The translations under genes were made by a program, and so were the position numbers. A DNA stretch of 64,000 nt. Origin: Streptomyces asiaticus. GTDB taxonomy: Bacteria; Actinomycetota; Actinomycetes; Streptomycetales; Streptomycetaceae. Below are positions 33,378 through 41,673 of this stretch, piece after piece; the stretch's first letter is position 1; each line of letters opens with the position of its first letter. The notes under the pieces were generated by a model, which saw only the letters and a list, made by a program, of their open reading frames with translations, ran no database searches and had not been told where the DNA came from. The DNA lies in the NCBI RefSeq assembly GCF_018138715.1, contig NZ_JAGSHX010000006.1:6448001-6512000 (forward strand), written 5' to 3'.

Positions 33378-34028
33378 TCACCGCCGCAGTGCCGCCGCCT
33401 CCCGGGCCAGGGACTCGACCCGAGCCCAGTCGCCCGCGTCCAGCGCGTCCGGCGGCAGCATCCAAGTGCCGCCCACGCAGCCGACGTTGGGGAGGGAGAG
33501 ATACCCAAGGGCGTTCGAGGCGTTGACCCCGCCCGTCGGGCAGAAGCGGGCCCGGGGGAGCGGTGAGGCGAGCGCTTTCAGATACGGCGTGCCCCCGGCC
33601 GCCTCCGCCGGGAAGAACTTCATCTCCTCGACCCCGCGCTCCAGCAGCGCCACGACCTCCGAAGTGGTCGAAACGCCCGGCAGATACGGCAGGCCGGACG
33701 CGTCGAGCGCCCCCAGCAGCCGGTCCGTCCAGCCGGGCGTGACCAGGAAGCGCGACCCGGCGGCGACGGCCGTCTCCACCTGCTCCGGGGTCAGGACCGT
33801 ACCGGCGCCGACGACCGCGCCCGGAACCTCGTCGGCGATCGCCCGGATCGCGTCCGCGGCGGCGGGCGTCCGGAAGGTCACCTCGATCACCGGCAGCCCG
33901 CCCGCCACCAGCGCACGGGCCAGCGGGACCGCCTGGGCCGCGTCATGGACGATGACCACGGGGATCACGGGGGCGAGATCGAGCAGCGAGGACGCCGGGG
34001 AACCGGGGGAGGGCGCGGTGCTAGTCAC
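33378..34028 (-). CDS. eda: bifunctional KHG/KDPG aldolase
   Basis: 216 residues. Class I aldolase barrel with VIPVVIVHDAAQAVPLARAL, Glu in VIEVTFRTPAA, GAGTVLT and the Schiff-base Lys region EEMKFFPAEAAGG, then CPTGGV. It splits 2-keto-3-deoxy-6-phosphogluconate (and 4-hydroxy-2-oxoglutarate) to pyruvate plus an aldehyde. GTG 34028 has AGGA at good spacing; ATG 34037, three codons earlier, is equally in frame. No Entner-Doudoroff partner is adjacent. Confidence 0.9.
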   Translation of the reverse strand: MTSTAPSPGSPASSLLDLAPVIPVVIVHDAAQAVPLARALVAGGLPVIEVTFRTPAAADAIRAIADEVPGAVVGAGTVLTPEQVETAVAAGSRFLVTPGWTDRLLGALDASGLPYLPGVSTTSEVVALLERGVEEMKFFPAEAAGGTPYLKALASPLPRARFCPTGGVNASNALGYLSLPNVGCVGGTWMLPPDALDAGDWARVESLAREAAALRR

Positions 34029-34152
34029 GGTGCCCATCCTGCCCGCGGTGCGGCGCACTGCGCAATGGTGGTTGCGTATGTCGCAACGCCCACGCATCGT
34101 CAGGGTTGCTCCCGGGCGCCGCAGCTCGGAACGCCACCTGGCTCCCCAAGCC

Positions 34153-34956
34153 CTACAGCTCGGTCACCACCACGTCCAGCCTCCACGCCTGCCCCGCCCG
34201 CTCCGGCACCGCGGCCTCCACCACGTACCCGAGCCCCCGCAGCGCCTCCACCAGCTCGCTCGGACCGCTCGGCGTGGCCTCGGCGGTCAGCAGGTCCCGT
34301 ACCATCCGGCCCTTCGTCGCCTTGTTGAAGTGGCTGACGACGGACCGCTTCTCCACCCCGCTCACGATCTTCGACTGGAGCACCCGCACCGTCGCCGTAC
34401 GCTCGGCGAGCGCACCCTTCGGCTTCCACGCCGCCGCGTACGCCGCCGACCTGAGGTCCAGCACCAGTCCGCGCCCGGCGGCCTGCGGGATCACCTCGGC
34501 CATCGGGGTCCGGTTCCGCCAGTACGTGCCCAGCGCGCCGAGCCCCGGCAGCTTCACCCCCATTGAGCAGCGGTAGGAGGGAATGCGGTCGCCGATCCGC
34601 ACCGCGCCCCACAGCCCGGAGAACACCAGCAGCGACCGGCCCGCCCGGCGCCGGGCGGCGGTGGGCAGGGTGGCCAGACCGAGCGCGTCGTACAGCACCC
34701 CGGTGTAGATCTCGCCCGCGGGCCGGGTCCCGGCCTCCCGCAGCGCCGCGTTCTTCGCGATCTCGCCGCGCAGCCCTTCGCTGAGCCCCAGCACCTCGGC
34801 GGCCTTCGTCTCGTCGCCCGAGCACAGCGACACCAGCTCGTCCAGGACCTCCGCCCGTGCCTCGCCCAGTTCGGGCAGCGACAGCGCTCCCAGGTCCAGC
34901 GGGGAGCGAGAGCCTCCCGTGGCCTTTCCCTCGGACGGCGGCAGCAGGACGAGCAC
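34153..34956 (-). CDS. yaaA: YaaA/DUF328 family peroxide-stress protein
   Basis: 267 residues with the family N-terminus VLLPPSEGKATGG, GVLYDALGL, LLVFSGLWGAVRIGDRIPSYR and SHFNKATKGRMVRDL. YaaA limits intracellular free iron damage during peroxide stress in E. coli. GTG 34956 is preceded by GGAG at 8 bases. It is a single gene. Confidence 0.9.
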   Translation of the reverse strand: MLVLLPPSEGKATGGSRSPLDLGALSLPELGEARAEVLDELVSLCSGDETKAAEVLGLSEGLRGEIAKNAALREAGTRPAGEIYTGVLYDALGLATLPTAARRRAGRSLLVFSGLWGAVRIGDRIPSYRCSMGVKLPGLGALGTYWRNRTPMAEVIPQAAGRGLVLDLRSAAYAAAWKPKGALAERTATVRVLQSKIVSGVEKRSVVSHFNKATKGRMVRDLLTAEATPSGPSELVEALRGLGYVVEAAVPERAGQAWRLDVVVTEL

Positions 34957-35029
34957 GGCGGATCTCCTCGAACGGTTGGCGGCAGGGCGCGGGACGGGCC
35001 CGGAGAACGACCCCCGCCCCGCCCGCAGC

Positions 35030-35700
35030 CTACGACCTCCCGCTCACGCAGCCAGACCGTCGTCTGCGCGGGCACCCGGTCCACGGTGCCGGCCTCCCCC
35101 TCGAGCGGACCGCTGGCCAGCACCACCTCCAGGCCCTCCGGCAGCGGCACCGGGCCCGCCGAGAGATTGCTCAGGCTGTGCAGCCGGTGGAGCGCCGGAA
35201 GTGCAGCACCCCCGCGCTCAGGGCGTGCGGCGGGAGGTGCGGACCCACGCCTCGGCCACGGCGATCCGCGGCGGGTCGTACTCGTCCCTCACCTTGCGCC
35301 ACTCGCGGAAGATGCCGTGCACCTCATCGCGGTCCCACAGCGGATGGCTGCCGTCCTCGGGCAGTTCGTCCGGGCCGTAGCCCGGATGTCCTCGATGTCG
35401 CGCAGCGGTTCGGCCAGGTCCTTGGCGAGGCCATGGGCCACGTTGACGCGGAAGCCCGCCACGCCGCGGTCGGACCAGAAGCGCAGCGTGGCGAGGAAGT
35501 CGGTGCGCACCTCCGGGTGGTCCCAGTTCAGGTCCGGCTGCTCGGGCGCGAACAGACGCAGATACCACTGCCCGTCGGGGAGCCGGGTCCACGCCGGGCC
35601 GCCGAAGCAGGAGACCCAGTCGGTGGGCGGAAGCGAGCCGTCCGGGCCGCGCCCGTCGCGGAAGACGTACCGGGCATGGGCGGCGGCCGGTGCCGGTGGC
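35030..35700 (-). pseudogene. alpha-glucosidase (GH13) remnant
   Basis: Pieces of a GH13 alpha-glucosidase lie in order but in different frames: ARYVFRDGRGPDGSLPPTDW, SCFGGPAWTRLPDGQWYLRL, FAPEQPDLNWDHPEVRTDFL and FRVNVAHGLAKDL. A frameshift near 35385 leads to HPLWDRDEVHGIFREWRKVR and DPPRIAVAEAWVRTSRR. About 250 codons are then missing at about 35215, and after another frameshift the C-terminus NLSAGPVPLPEGLEVVLAS to TTVWLRERE follows. The first 130 or so residues, including the start, are also gone. It cannot make an active enzyme. Confidence 0.85.
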
Positions 35701-35717
35701 GCGGGCCGGTGGCCGAG

Positions 35718-36047
35718 TCAGCGCTCCCGGCCCCGCTCCTGCTCCTCCTCGACCGGGGGCTTCGGCACGTCCCGCAGATACTGAGACTGCCCCGGTCTGC
35801 CGCCCCGCCGGGCCTGCTCCCCGCGCTGCCCGGGACTGTGCCCCAGATCCGAGTCCGGGGGCACCCGCACGGACCGTGCCACCTCCTCGCGGTTCTGGTA
35901 CTCCTCCGGCGGAATACCGCGCAACGCCTTGACGACCCCCTCCGAGGCATTCGCGCGCCGCGCCGCGTCCAGCAGTTCGTCCTTGTCCGCGGGGAAATCG
36001 ACATCCCGCACGGCGTCGAGCACCTTGTTCACATCCGTGTCGCTCAT
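35718..36047 (-). CDS. DUF2795 domain protein
   Basis: 109 residues. Residues 5-65 (DAVRDVDFPADKDELLDAAR ... EGVVKALRGIPPEEYQNREEVARSV) match the DUF2795 pattern, a small helical domain of unknown function common in actinobacteria. The rest is charged and disordered (EEEQERGRER end). ATG 36047 follows GAGG and begins MSDTDVNKVLD. Confidence 0.82.
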   Translation of the reverse strand: MSDTDVNKVLDAVRDVDFPADKDELLDAARRANASEGVVKALRGIPPEEYQNREEVARSVRVPPDSDLGHSPGQRGEQARRGGRPGQSQYLRDVPKPPVEEEQERGRER

Positions 36048-36298
36048 GGGCCCTCCTCGCAACCGCCTCGACCGTCCGCAGGACGGCCCCCGGGTGCCCG
36101 GGGGCCCATCGGGGAAACCGCCCAGAACGGAGCAAAGGGGGGCGGAACCGCGGCCCGCGACCCTTCAGCGACCCGGAGCCACCGACTACCGGCAGCACGT
36201 CACGGTCCCCTTCGACAAGCCACTCGACCTGCCCTGACCGTTCTCCTTCGGGTGGGAGACGGCGTGCTTCCGCTGAGCCGTCCGGCCGCCTCGCCAGG

Positions 36299-36304
36299 TA
36301 TCAT
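36299..36304 (+). promoter_or_regulatory. candidate -10 box of rnpB
   Basis: TATCAT, placed so that transcription would start about 10-20 bases before the mature RNase P RNA. No convincing -35 hexamer was found. Confidence 0.4.
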
Positions 36305-36319
36305 GGTCATTACGGCGGA

Positions 36320-36720
36320 CGAGCCGGCCGGGCGGTCGCGTCGGGATCTTCGGATCCCGCCGAGGAACGTCCGGGCTCCACACGGCAAGGTGGTGGGTAA
36401 CGCCCACCCGGGGTGACCCGCGGGACAGTGCCACAGAAAACAGACCGCCGAGGGCTTCGGCCCCCGGTAAGGGTGAAACGGTGGTGTAAGAGACCACCAG
36501 CGTCCGAGGTGACTCGGACGGCTCGGTAAACCCCACCTGGAGCAAGGTCAAGAGGAGCCGCCGCAAGGCGGCTCTGCGCGGACGATCGAGGGCTGCCCGC
36601 CCGAGTCCGCGGGTAGACCGCACGAGACCGGCGGCAACGCCGGTCCTAGATGGATGGCCGCCTCCCCGAGGGCCGCAAGGCCCCCGGGAGACAGAACCCG
36701 GCGTACAGGCCGACTCGTCC
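36320..36720 (+). ncRNA. rnpB: RNase P RNA (type A)
   Basis: Complete catalytic RNA of RNase P, which matures tRNA 5' ends. Start CGAGCCGGCCGGGCGGTCGC and end CCGACTCGTC pair as the terminal helix. The conserved blocks GAGGAACGTCCGGGCTCC, GACAGTGCCACAGAAAACAG, GGTAAGGGTGAAACGGTG, GTAAGAGACCACCAGC, TAAACCCC and ACAGAACCCGGCGTAC are all present in order. They agree closely with the Streptomyces RNA. This is one of the most secure calls in the window. Accessory DNA begins just after it. Confidence 0.98.
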
Positions 36721-36727
36721 GCCGCTA

Positions 36728-36770
36728 GGGGGCTCTGATCAGGGAAATTGCTGGTCAGGGGCCTTTTTCG
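36728..36770 (+). terminator. rho-independent terminator of rnpB
   Basis: GGCTCTGATCAG and CTGGTCAGGGGCC form a stem with G-U pairs around GGAAATTG and are followed by TTTTT. Confidence 0.85.
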
Positions 36771-36860
36771 TGGAAACGGGAGCTTGGCCAGACCCCGGTC
36801 CGCACCGGTTCAAACGGGGCTATGTGGCTACGTACGTAGCCATGAAAGTAGCCATGAGCC

Positions 36861-37130
36861 CTAGGGCCGGAGATCGGCGGCGACAGGGCCTGACCTGCTG
36901 GAGTTGGCTTCTGGCCTGGGCCATCTGGGTGGTCCCGCCGCGGTGCCTGAGCGTACAGCGCAGCCACTGCTGGCTTGCACCATCCGGTCCGGTAGAGGGA
37001 CGAGCACGATCCGGCGGTGGCGGGCCTGTTCCATGTTGCGCACGAGGGCGGGGATGCTGAACTTCGTTGGGATGGGAAGGTTGGCTAACCCGTCTTCGCA
37101 GACTCTACGCAGCGGCTCGCGCAGGGACAT
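36861..37130 (-). pseudogene. truncated ImmA/IrrE-like protein
   Basis: The N-terminus MSLREPLRRVCEDGLANLPI, then TKFSIPALVRNMEQ and RRIVLVPLP, matches the start of the ImmA/IrrE-like metalloprotease partner often found beside XRE regulators in Streptomyces. After about residue 60 the similarity ends; the HExxH region is absent and the tail is low-information sequence. It lies downstream of the XRE gene on the same strand. The stretch 36771-36860 holds an imperfect repeat GTAGCCATGAAAGTAGCCAT and no gene. Confidence 0.55.
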
Positions 37131-37257
37131 CAGCGGCCTCGACGTTGGTTTCTCTCGCAGCGGTGTGCGATAGGGGTGGGGGTGATGGTATCGACCGGCT
37201 GTGAACAAGTGTTCGCTATGAGGTCGTGGCCTCGGGGCTGCCGTCGCCCTGTTGGAA

Positions 37258-37656
37258 CTAGCGGACCTGCTCGAGGACGAAGTCGAGCATCTCGGCGGAC
37301 ATGCCCTCCTCGCCGATGCTGCGGCCCGCGATGCCGCTGATGTCGCCGGTCCGGGTTCCCGCGAGGAGCGCGAGGCCCGCCATGACGTCTTCTACGACGT
37401 CGGTCTGGTCTTTGAAGAAGCGCCAGTTGGCGATGCCGAAGCCGAGGGCCAGGGCTTGCAGGGTCTCGTCGCGTACCTCGGTGATCTGGCCTTTGCGCAG
37501 CTTGCCGAAGTAGCTGTGGGAGAGGGCGCCTCCGTGGCTCTCGACGATCCGGCAGAACTCGCGGTCGCTCGGTGCTCCATCCGGGAACGCGTGATCCAGC
37601 AGGTAGACGATCTTCTCCTGCAAGGTGTGTGGCTCGTCTCTCTCGTCGCCACCCAT
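37258..37656 (-). CDS. XRE-type helix-turn-helix regulator
   Basis: 132 residues: TLQEKIVYLLDHAFPDGAPS, then an HTH (EFCRIVESHGGALSHSYFGKLRKGQITEVRD; the SHSYFGKLRKG segment is the recognition-helix region) and a small C-terminal helical domain. Such regulators usually pair with an ImmA/IrrE-like protein, here reduced to a remnant downstream. ATG 37656 begins MGGDERDEPHTLQ. It is divergent from the ATP-binding gene at 37714 with a 57-bp gap, so a shared operator is likely. Confidence 0.8.
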   Translation of the reverse strand: MGGDERDEPHTLQEKIVYLLDHAFPDGAPSDREFCRIVESHGGALSHSYFGKLRKGQITEVRDETLQALALGFGIANWRFFKDQTDVVEDVMAGLALLAGTRTGDISGIAGRSIGEEGMSAEMLDFVLEQVR

Positions 37657-37713
37657 TTCCGCCCCCAGCCCGTTCGTGCACCAGTTGATCCGAATTGCGT
37701 GCAAGGGGTTCGG

Positions 37714-38205
37714 GTGGTGGCCCATCCCACTGAGCAAGAGTTCACCTGGGCCTCCAGTCTGCGGCCCCCGGCGGCCAGGCGCAGCCCCGCTGGTTCGCAG
37801 GTCCTCAGCGCGGAGAACTCCCTCGAGTTCCGGACCGGCCCCGAACGCCAGCCCACCGAAGCCATGCGCCGCTCGCGCCGGTTCGCCGCAATGGTGCTGC
37901 CGGCGCTACTAGGCGAGATGTCGGAAGCCGCAGCCGTCGCCGAGTCAGTGCTCGGAGTGCTCACGGAGTTGGTCGACGTCACCGCGCGTCACCGCGCGAG
38001 TGTTGACCTGGCGGGCCGGATCTCATGCGACGGGGTCCATGTCCTGCTCGCCGTCGGGGAGATGGACCGGCCTCTGCCGGATCCGGAGGTAGAGCCGGGC
38101 CTGTATCTCGTGCACCGCCTGGTCGACGACATCGGCCAGTACCGCGGCGACGAGGCTGGGTATGTGACCTGGGCGTCCGTACCGGCTCCGTCGAAGACTC
38201 AGTAG
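37714..38205 (+). CDS. degenerate HATPase-like (anti-sigma/regulatory kinase) protein
   Basis: 163 residues from GTG 37714 (AAGGGG just upstream). The layout follows Streptomyces RsbW-like ATP-binding proteins: FRTGPERQPTEAMRRSRRFA, then TELVDVTARH where ELVTNAVRHA is expected, an aspartate-poor segment, EPGLYLVHRLVD in place of GRGLxLV and YVTWASVP in place of the GKxVWA end. The N-box Asn is not present, so ATP binding is doubtful. It is divergent from the XRE gene; such pairs are frequent in Streptomyces. Function unknown. Confidence 0.6.
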   Translation: MVAHPTEQEFTWASSLRPPAARRSPAGSQVLSAENSLEFRTGPERQPTEAMRRSRRFAAMVLPALLGEMSEAAAVAESVLGVLTELVDVTARHRASVDLAGRISCDGVHVLLAVGEMDRPLPDPEVEPGLYLVHRLVDDIGQYRGDEAGYVTWASVPAPSKTQ

Positions 38206-38607
38206 CGCCTTTTCCTGCGCGACTGCTGCGGGGGGCTCCCTGTGCGTCATCGCCACAGCTTGCCCGGAGGGCCGGCATACGGCCCCCGTCGACTGCTCGG
38301 TGTGCGTGGCTCGACGCCCGCCACGATCACCCCATTGATCCCGCACCCCTCAGGTACGTGGGGTCGAGTCGATCGCCGTGGAGCGCCCTGTGATGGGTGA
38401 AGATCTGAGTTTCCGGATGCTTGCCGTTTCGGAAAGGGTGAGTCTCCGTCCCGGGTCCCCGTCGCAAGTTCAAAGGTCGTGGTCAGGCACGCCCACTCCG
38501 TCAGTGGGCGTGCTGAACAATCATTTCCGGGGTGAAACACTGGGAGAAAACGACCTCTGAAGCCCGGGGAGGTGCTCAGGACCCGGCGGCCAGTTCGAGT
38601 ACCTCCC
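38206..38607. other. gene-free stretch
   Basis: No ORF with family similarity is seen on either strand. The only structure is a hairpin, GCACGCCCACT / CAGTGGGCGTGC (about 38489-38515), without a T-tract. Confidence 0.6.
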
Positions 38608-39015
38608 TCAGGCCGTGGCGGCGAGTGCGTCGTCACGCTGCCGGGCGAGGTGGCCCGCCGCCCCGGCCATCAGTGCGTCGAGGTGGTCGCGAGTGGTGAG
38701 CAGGGCGGAGATCTGCGCCTCGATCCGCTCGCGCTCACGTCGCATCACTTCCAACGCCTGCACGGTGATGTCGTCCGAGGGGGTGTCGGCGCACGGCAGC
38801 AGCGCGGTGATCGTCTCGCTCGACAGGCCGCCGTCGAACAGCCGGCGCAGCAGGCGCACGCGGTCCACCGCGTCTTCCAGGTAGAGCCGCTGCCCTCCCG
38901 TCGTCCGGGTGGAGGTCAGCAGGCCGCGCTGCTCGTAGTACCGGAGCGAGCGGATGCTGACGCCCGTGCGGGCGGACAGCTCGCCGATGCGCATCCGCTG
39001 GTCTTCTTCGCTCAC
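38608..39015 (-). CDS. MerR-family transcriptional regulator
   Basis: 135 residues. Winged-helix MRIGELSARTGVSIRSLRYYEQRGLL and GGQRLYLEDAVDRVRLLRRL, then a coiled-coil dimer helix (RRERERIEAQISALLTTRDHL). GTG 39015 is selected: GGAGG with 5-base spacing precedes it, better than the downstream ATG. It is divergent from an SDR gene, and an inverted repeat lies between promoter hexamers in the gap, as is usual for MerR targets. The inducer is unknown. Confidence 0.88.
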   Translation of the reverse strand: MSEEDQRMRIGELSARTGVSIRSLRYYEQRGLLTSTRTTGGQRLYLEDAVDRVRLLRRLFDGGLSSETITALLPCADTPSDDITVQALEVMRRERERIEAQISALLTTRDHLDALMAGAAGHLARQRDDALAATA

Positions 39016-39036
39016 TGTGACCTCCGCCACTTCTCG

Positions 39037-39066
39037 TTGAACCTGACATCAGTGTCAGATTCTACC
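39037..39066 (+). promoter_or_regulatory. MerR-type operator/promoter of the SDR gene
   Basis: TTGAAC (39037-39042) and TCTACC (about 39061-39066) flank the inverted repeat CTGACATCAGTGTCAG (39043-39058). The 18-bp spacer, longer than ideal, fits activation by DNA untwisting, as known for MerR promoters. Confidence 0.65.
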
Positions 39067-39101
39067 CTGCGATCGGAACCACAACAGGAAAGGACACCAT
39101 C

Positions 39102-39830
39102 GTGGAGATCGCGGGATCGGTCGCTTTGGTCACTGGGGCCAATCGCGGCCTCGGCCGGGAATTCGTCGAGCAGCTGAGGGAGCGGGGCGCCAAGAAGGTG
39201 TACGCCGCCGCGCGCGACACCAGCACCATCACGACGCCGGGCGTCGTGCCCGTGGCACTGGACGTGCTCGACCCGGAGAGCATCGAGCGGGCCGCCCAGC
39301 AGGCGGGGGACGTGACCCTGCTCGTCAACAACGCCGGGATCGCGACCGGCCAGAACCTCATCCGCGGCGACCTGGCGCAGGTCCGCCGGGAGATGGAGGT
39401 CAACTTCTTCGGCACGCTGACGGTCACCCGCGCCTTCGCCGACATCCTCGGCGGCAACGGTGGCGGGGCCATCATCAACGTCCTGTCGGTACTGTCCTGG
39501 TTCTCCTGGGACGGGGCCACGTCGTACTCGGCCGCGAAGGCGGCGGAGTGGAGCCTGACCGCCGGCACGCGCGTCGAACTCGCCGGGCAGGGCACGCAGG
39601 TGCTGGGCGTGCACCTCGGCTCCGCCGCCACCGACATGACGAGCGACTACGACGGGCCCAAGCTCAAGCCGAGCGAGGTCATCGGGGCCGCGCTCGACGG
39701 CCTGGCCGACGGTGCCGTCGAGGTCCTCGCGGACGAGTGGAGCCGGACCACGAAGGCCGGCCTCGCCCAGGACCCGGCGGAGTTCTACGCCGCGGCCATG
39801 CGCCCAATCCGGAGGCGCACGGCCGGGTGA
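39102..39830 (+). CDS. short-chain dehydrogenase/reductase
   Basis: 242 residues. Cofactor loop TGANRGLGREF, NNAG in LLVNNAGIATG, catalytic Ser in NVLSVLSWF and Tyr-Lys in YSAAKAAEW. It reduces a carbonyl or oxidises an alcohol with NAD(P)(H); the substrate is unknown. The GTG start follows AGGAAAGGA. It is probably controlled by the divergent MerR regulator. The stop is followed by repeated GTGACCGGCCC and a degenerate 25-bp array. Confidence 0.9.
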   Translation: MEIAGSVALVTGANRGLGREFVEQLRERGAKKVYAAARDTSTITTPGVVPVALDVLDPESIERAAQQAGDVTLLVNNAGIATGQNLIRGDLAQVRREMEVNFFGTLTVTRAFADILGGNGGGAIINVLSVLSWFSWDGATSYSAAKAAEWSLTAGTRVELAGQGTQVLGVHLGSAATDMTSDYDGPKLKPSEVIGAALDGLADGAVEVLADEWSRTTKAGLAQDPAEFYAAAMRPIRRRTAG

Positions 39831-39901
39831 CCGGCCCAGACCTGGTGACCGGCCCGGCCGGTCACGGCGCGGGGTGGCGGCGGCTTCGGTCGCGGCCACC
39901 C

Positions 39902-40101
39902 CGGGATCCGGTGGTGGGGGTCGGCTCGGGGCCTGCTGGTGAGGCCACCCCGGGGACCGGTGGCCGGAACCAGCCCGGGATCCAGTGGCCGGGTTCGGTC
40001 TGGGAACCGATGGTCGGGACCGCCTCGGGAACCCGGTGGTGCGACTCGGTCCGAAATTCGGCTGTGGGATCGGCCCGGCAACCGGCGGCCGGGACCACCA
40101 C
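39902..40101 (+). repeat. degenerate ~25-bp x 8 tandem array
   Basis: Eight successive units of about 24-26 bp, approximate consensus CGGGAACCGGTGGCCGGGAC plus CGGCC. It runs from the SDR 3' flank to the edge of the IS5 remnant, with no coding content. Confidence 0.7.
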
Positions 40102-40117
40102 GGAAGGACAACACATG

Positions 40118-40552
40118 TAGCTTGGCGCCGGGCTCGAAACACCATGTGCTGACCGACGGGAACGGCATCCCGCTGCGGGTATCACTGACCGGCGCCCACC
40201 GCAATGACGTCACCCAACTCCTTCCGCTGGTCGATGGACTGACACCGGTGCGGGGTAAACGGGGCCGGCCACGCCGCAAGCCCGGAGTGCTGTACGCCGA
40301 CCGCGGGTACGACCACGACATCTACCGCCGACGGCTCCGCGAACGACGCATCACTCCGCGGATCGCGCGTCGCGGACAGGCCCACCGGGTCGGGGTTGGG
40401 CCGCGTCCGGTGGGTTGCCGAAGCCGCTATCACCCATCTTCATGGCCCGCGACGCTTACGTATGCGCTGGGAGTCGCGGGACGACATGCACGACGCGTTT
40501 CTCCAACTCGCTCACTGCATGGTCCTCGCCCGCAGACTCCCAGCTTTCTGAA
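40118..40552 (+). mobile_element. IS5-family transposase remnant
   Basis: The C-terminal half of an IS5-type DDE transposase: GSKHHVLTDGNGIPL, THE GAHRNDVTQLLPLVDGL stretch, PGVLYADRGYDHDIYRRRL (with a catalytic Asp) and IARRG. A frameshift near 40383 moves the rest to another frame: GSGLGRVRWVAEAAITHLHG, RRLRMRWESRDDMHDAFLQL and a natural stop. The N-terminal half and both terminal inverted repeats are not seen, so it is inactive. Confidence 0.85.
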
Positions 40553-41032
40553 AGCACTCCTTAGGGGAGGTTCGCGACGTCTATCAGTAATCGGCTTGGA
40601 TTCAATCTGGTTGTGCGTGCGGCCGGTGTGGACGGGGCAGACGATATGTCGTCCATGCAGAGTGCTTGCCTGGCGCAGCTTGGGCCTCTGAATTTCGGAG
40701 ATGGTCCCGCTGGGAATCGCCCGCCTGCATTACCCAAGCCCTCCCATCCCGCGAAGCCATCGTCCTGGCTCGCGACGCGAACGACGAGGCCGCCGACGCG
40801 GTCGTCGCGCACCCCGCACCGGAAGTCCCTGGACGGCCTGGCGCACGGGCCGGTCGTCGAGCTGATCGAGCGGGCCGCCCAGGGTGGCTGACCGCCCTGG
40901 GTCGCTTTGCCCCCGGCGCCGGTCGACCCGGACCTGCCGAGCGCGGACATCCGCATCGGCCAGGAGGGGCGCCGTGCTGGTGGCCTCGGGCCTGGAGTCC
41001 GTCCTGGCCGCGCGGTTTCCTACACTCACGGG
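40553..41032. other. decayed stretch without an intact gene
   Basis: Short coding-like fragments appear (for example REAIVLARDANDEAADAVVA at about 40755-40815, plus strand), but frames change often and no family is recognised. It follows the IS remnant and precedes the zinc-ribbon gene. Confidence 0.5.
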
Positions 41033-41257
41033 ATGGACAACAACACGTGCACCCACTGCGGCACCGTCGGCCTGGCGGAAGGTTTCATCGAGGACGCCGG
41101 CGAGCACTCGCGCGGGTACGCGCGCTGGATCGAAGGGGCGATGGAGCGGGGATTTTTCGGGGGTGCCAAGCGGACGGGCCGACCCCGACGGCAGATAGTG
41201 GCATTCCGCTGCCCCAAGTGCGGGCACCTCGAGCTGTTCGCCGCCGACGAGGTGTAG
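41033..41257 (+). CDS. small zinc-ribbon protein
   Basis: 74 residues with two Cys pairs, CTHCG near the N-terminus and CPKCG near the C-terminus, forming a zinc ribbon. Between them is GFIEDAGEHSRGYARWIEGA and a basic GRPRRQ. Such proteins recur in Streptomyces without a known role. ATG 41033 starts with MDNNTCTHCG. Confidence 0.7.
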   Translation: MDNNTCTHCGTVGLAEGFIEDAGEHSRGYARWIEGAMERGFFGGAKRTGRPRRQIVAFRCPKCGHLELFAADEV

Positions 41258-41318
41258 CCCTCCCCTGGTGAGGAGGGACCGGGCGCACCCTCACCAGCGG
41301 CGGGCCGGGACATTTGCG

Positions 41319-41334
41319 CTGGAGTCAACTCCAG
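41319..41334 (+). promoter_or_regulatory. MerR-type operator left beside decayed genes
   Basis: CTGGAGTCAACTCCAG, 7-bp perfect arms around CA. It sits between TTGCGC (about 41314) and TAGCGT (about 41339). This is the usual arrangement for MerR regulators of redox or alcohol dehydrogenase genes; the downstream regulator and dehydrogenase are both broken. Confidence 0.6.
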
Positions 41335-41350
41335 CTTCTAGCGTGGGGGT

Positions 41351-41670
41351 ATGGCTGACTCCTCCGCGCCGGACCGGGTCGGCATCCGCGCTGTGTCGCG
41401 CTGCGCCGTACCGGCATGTCGGTGGACGACGTGCGGGCCTTCGTGCGGATGGGCTCCGGCCTGGAGTGGCACGACAGGCGTACGGCGCTCCTGGAGCGGC
41501 GCGTCGCGGCCATCGAGGAGCAGATCGGTCAGTTGCGTCAGGACCTGGCGGTCGTGCGGGAGAAGATCGCGCACCACCGCGATCTGAAACGGCGTGGTCT
41601 GGACTGCGAGGACGAGATCGGCACGACGCGAACGGCGCGAGCAACGCGAACGGTGAAAGACGGGAATTGA
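41351..41670 (+). pseudogene. MerR-family regulator with middle deleted
   Basis: Starts MADSSAPDRVGIRAV, as a MerR N-terminus does. It then jumps out of frame to the C-terminal part ALRRTGMSVDDVRAFVRMG, RRVAAIEEQIGQLRQDLAVV and REKIAHHRDLKRRG. About 45 codons covering the recognition wing are missing. It therefore cannot bind DNA. A MerR-like operator lies just upstream, and a broken alcohol dehydrogenase follows at 3 bp. Confidence 0.75.
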
Positions 41671-41673
41671 GCA

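Noticed and set aside
36780..36830. tRNA-like GGTTCAAA segment after rnpB
   Set aside because: No acceptor stem, D-arm or anticodon arm can be folded around it.
38247..38636. 129-residue minus-strand ORF
   Set aside because: No recognisable motif, no ribosome site, and it overlaps the end of the MerR gene.
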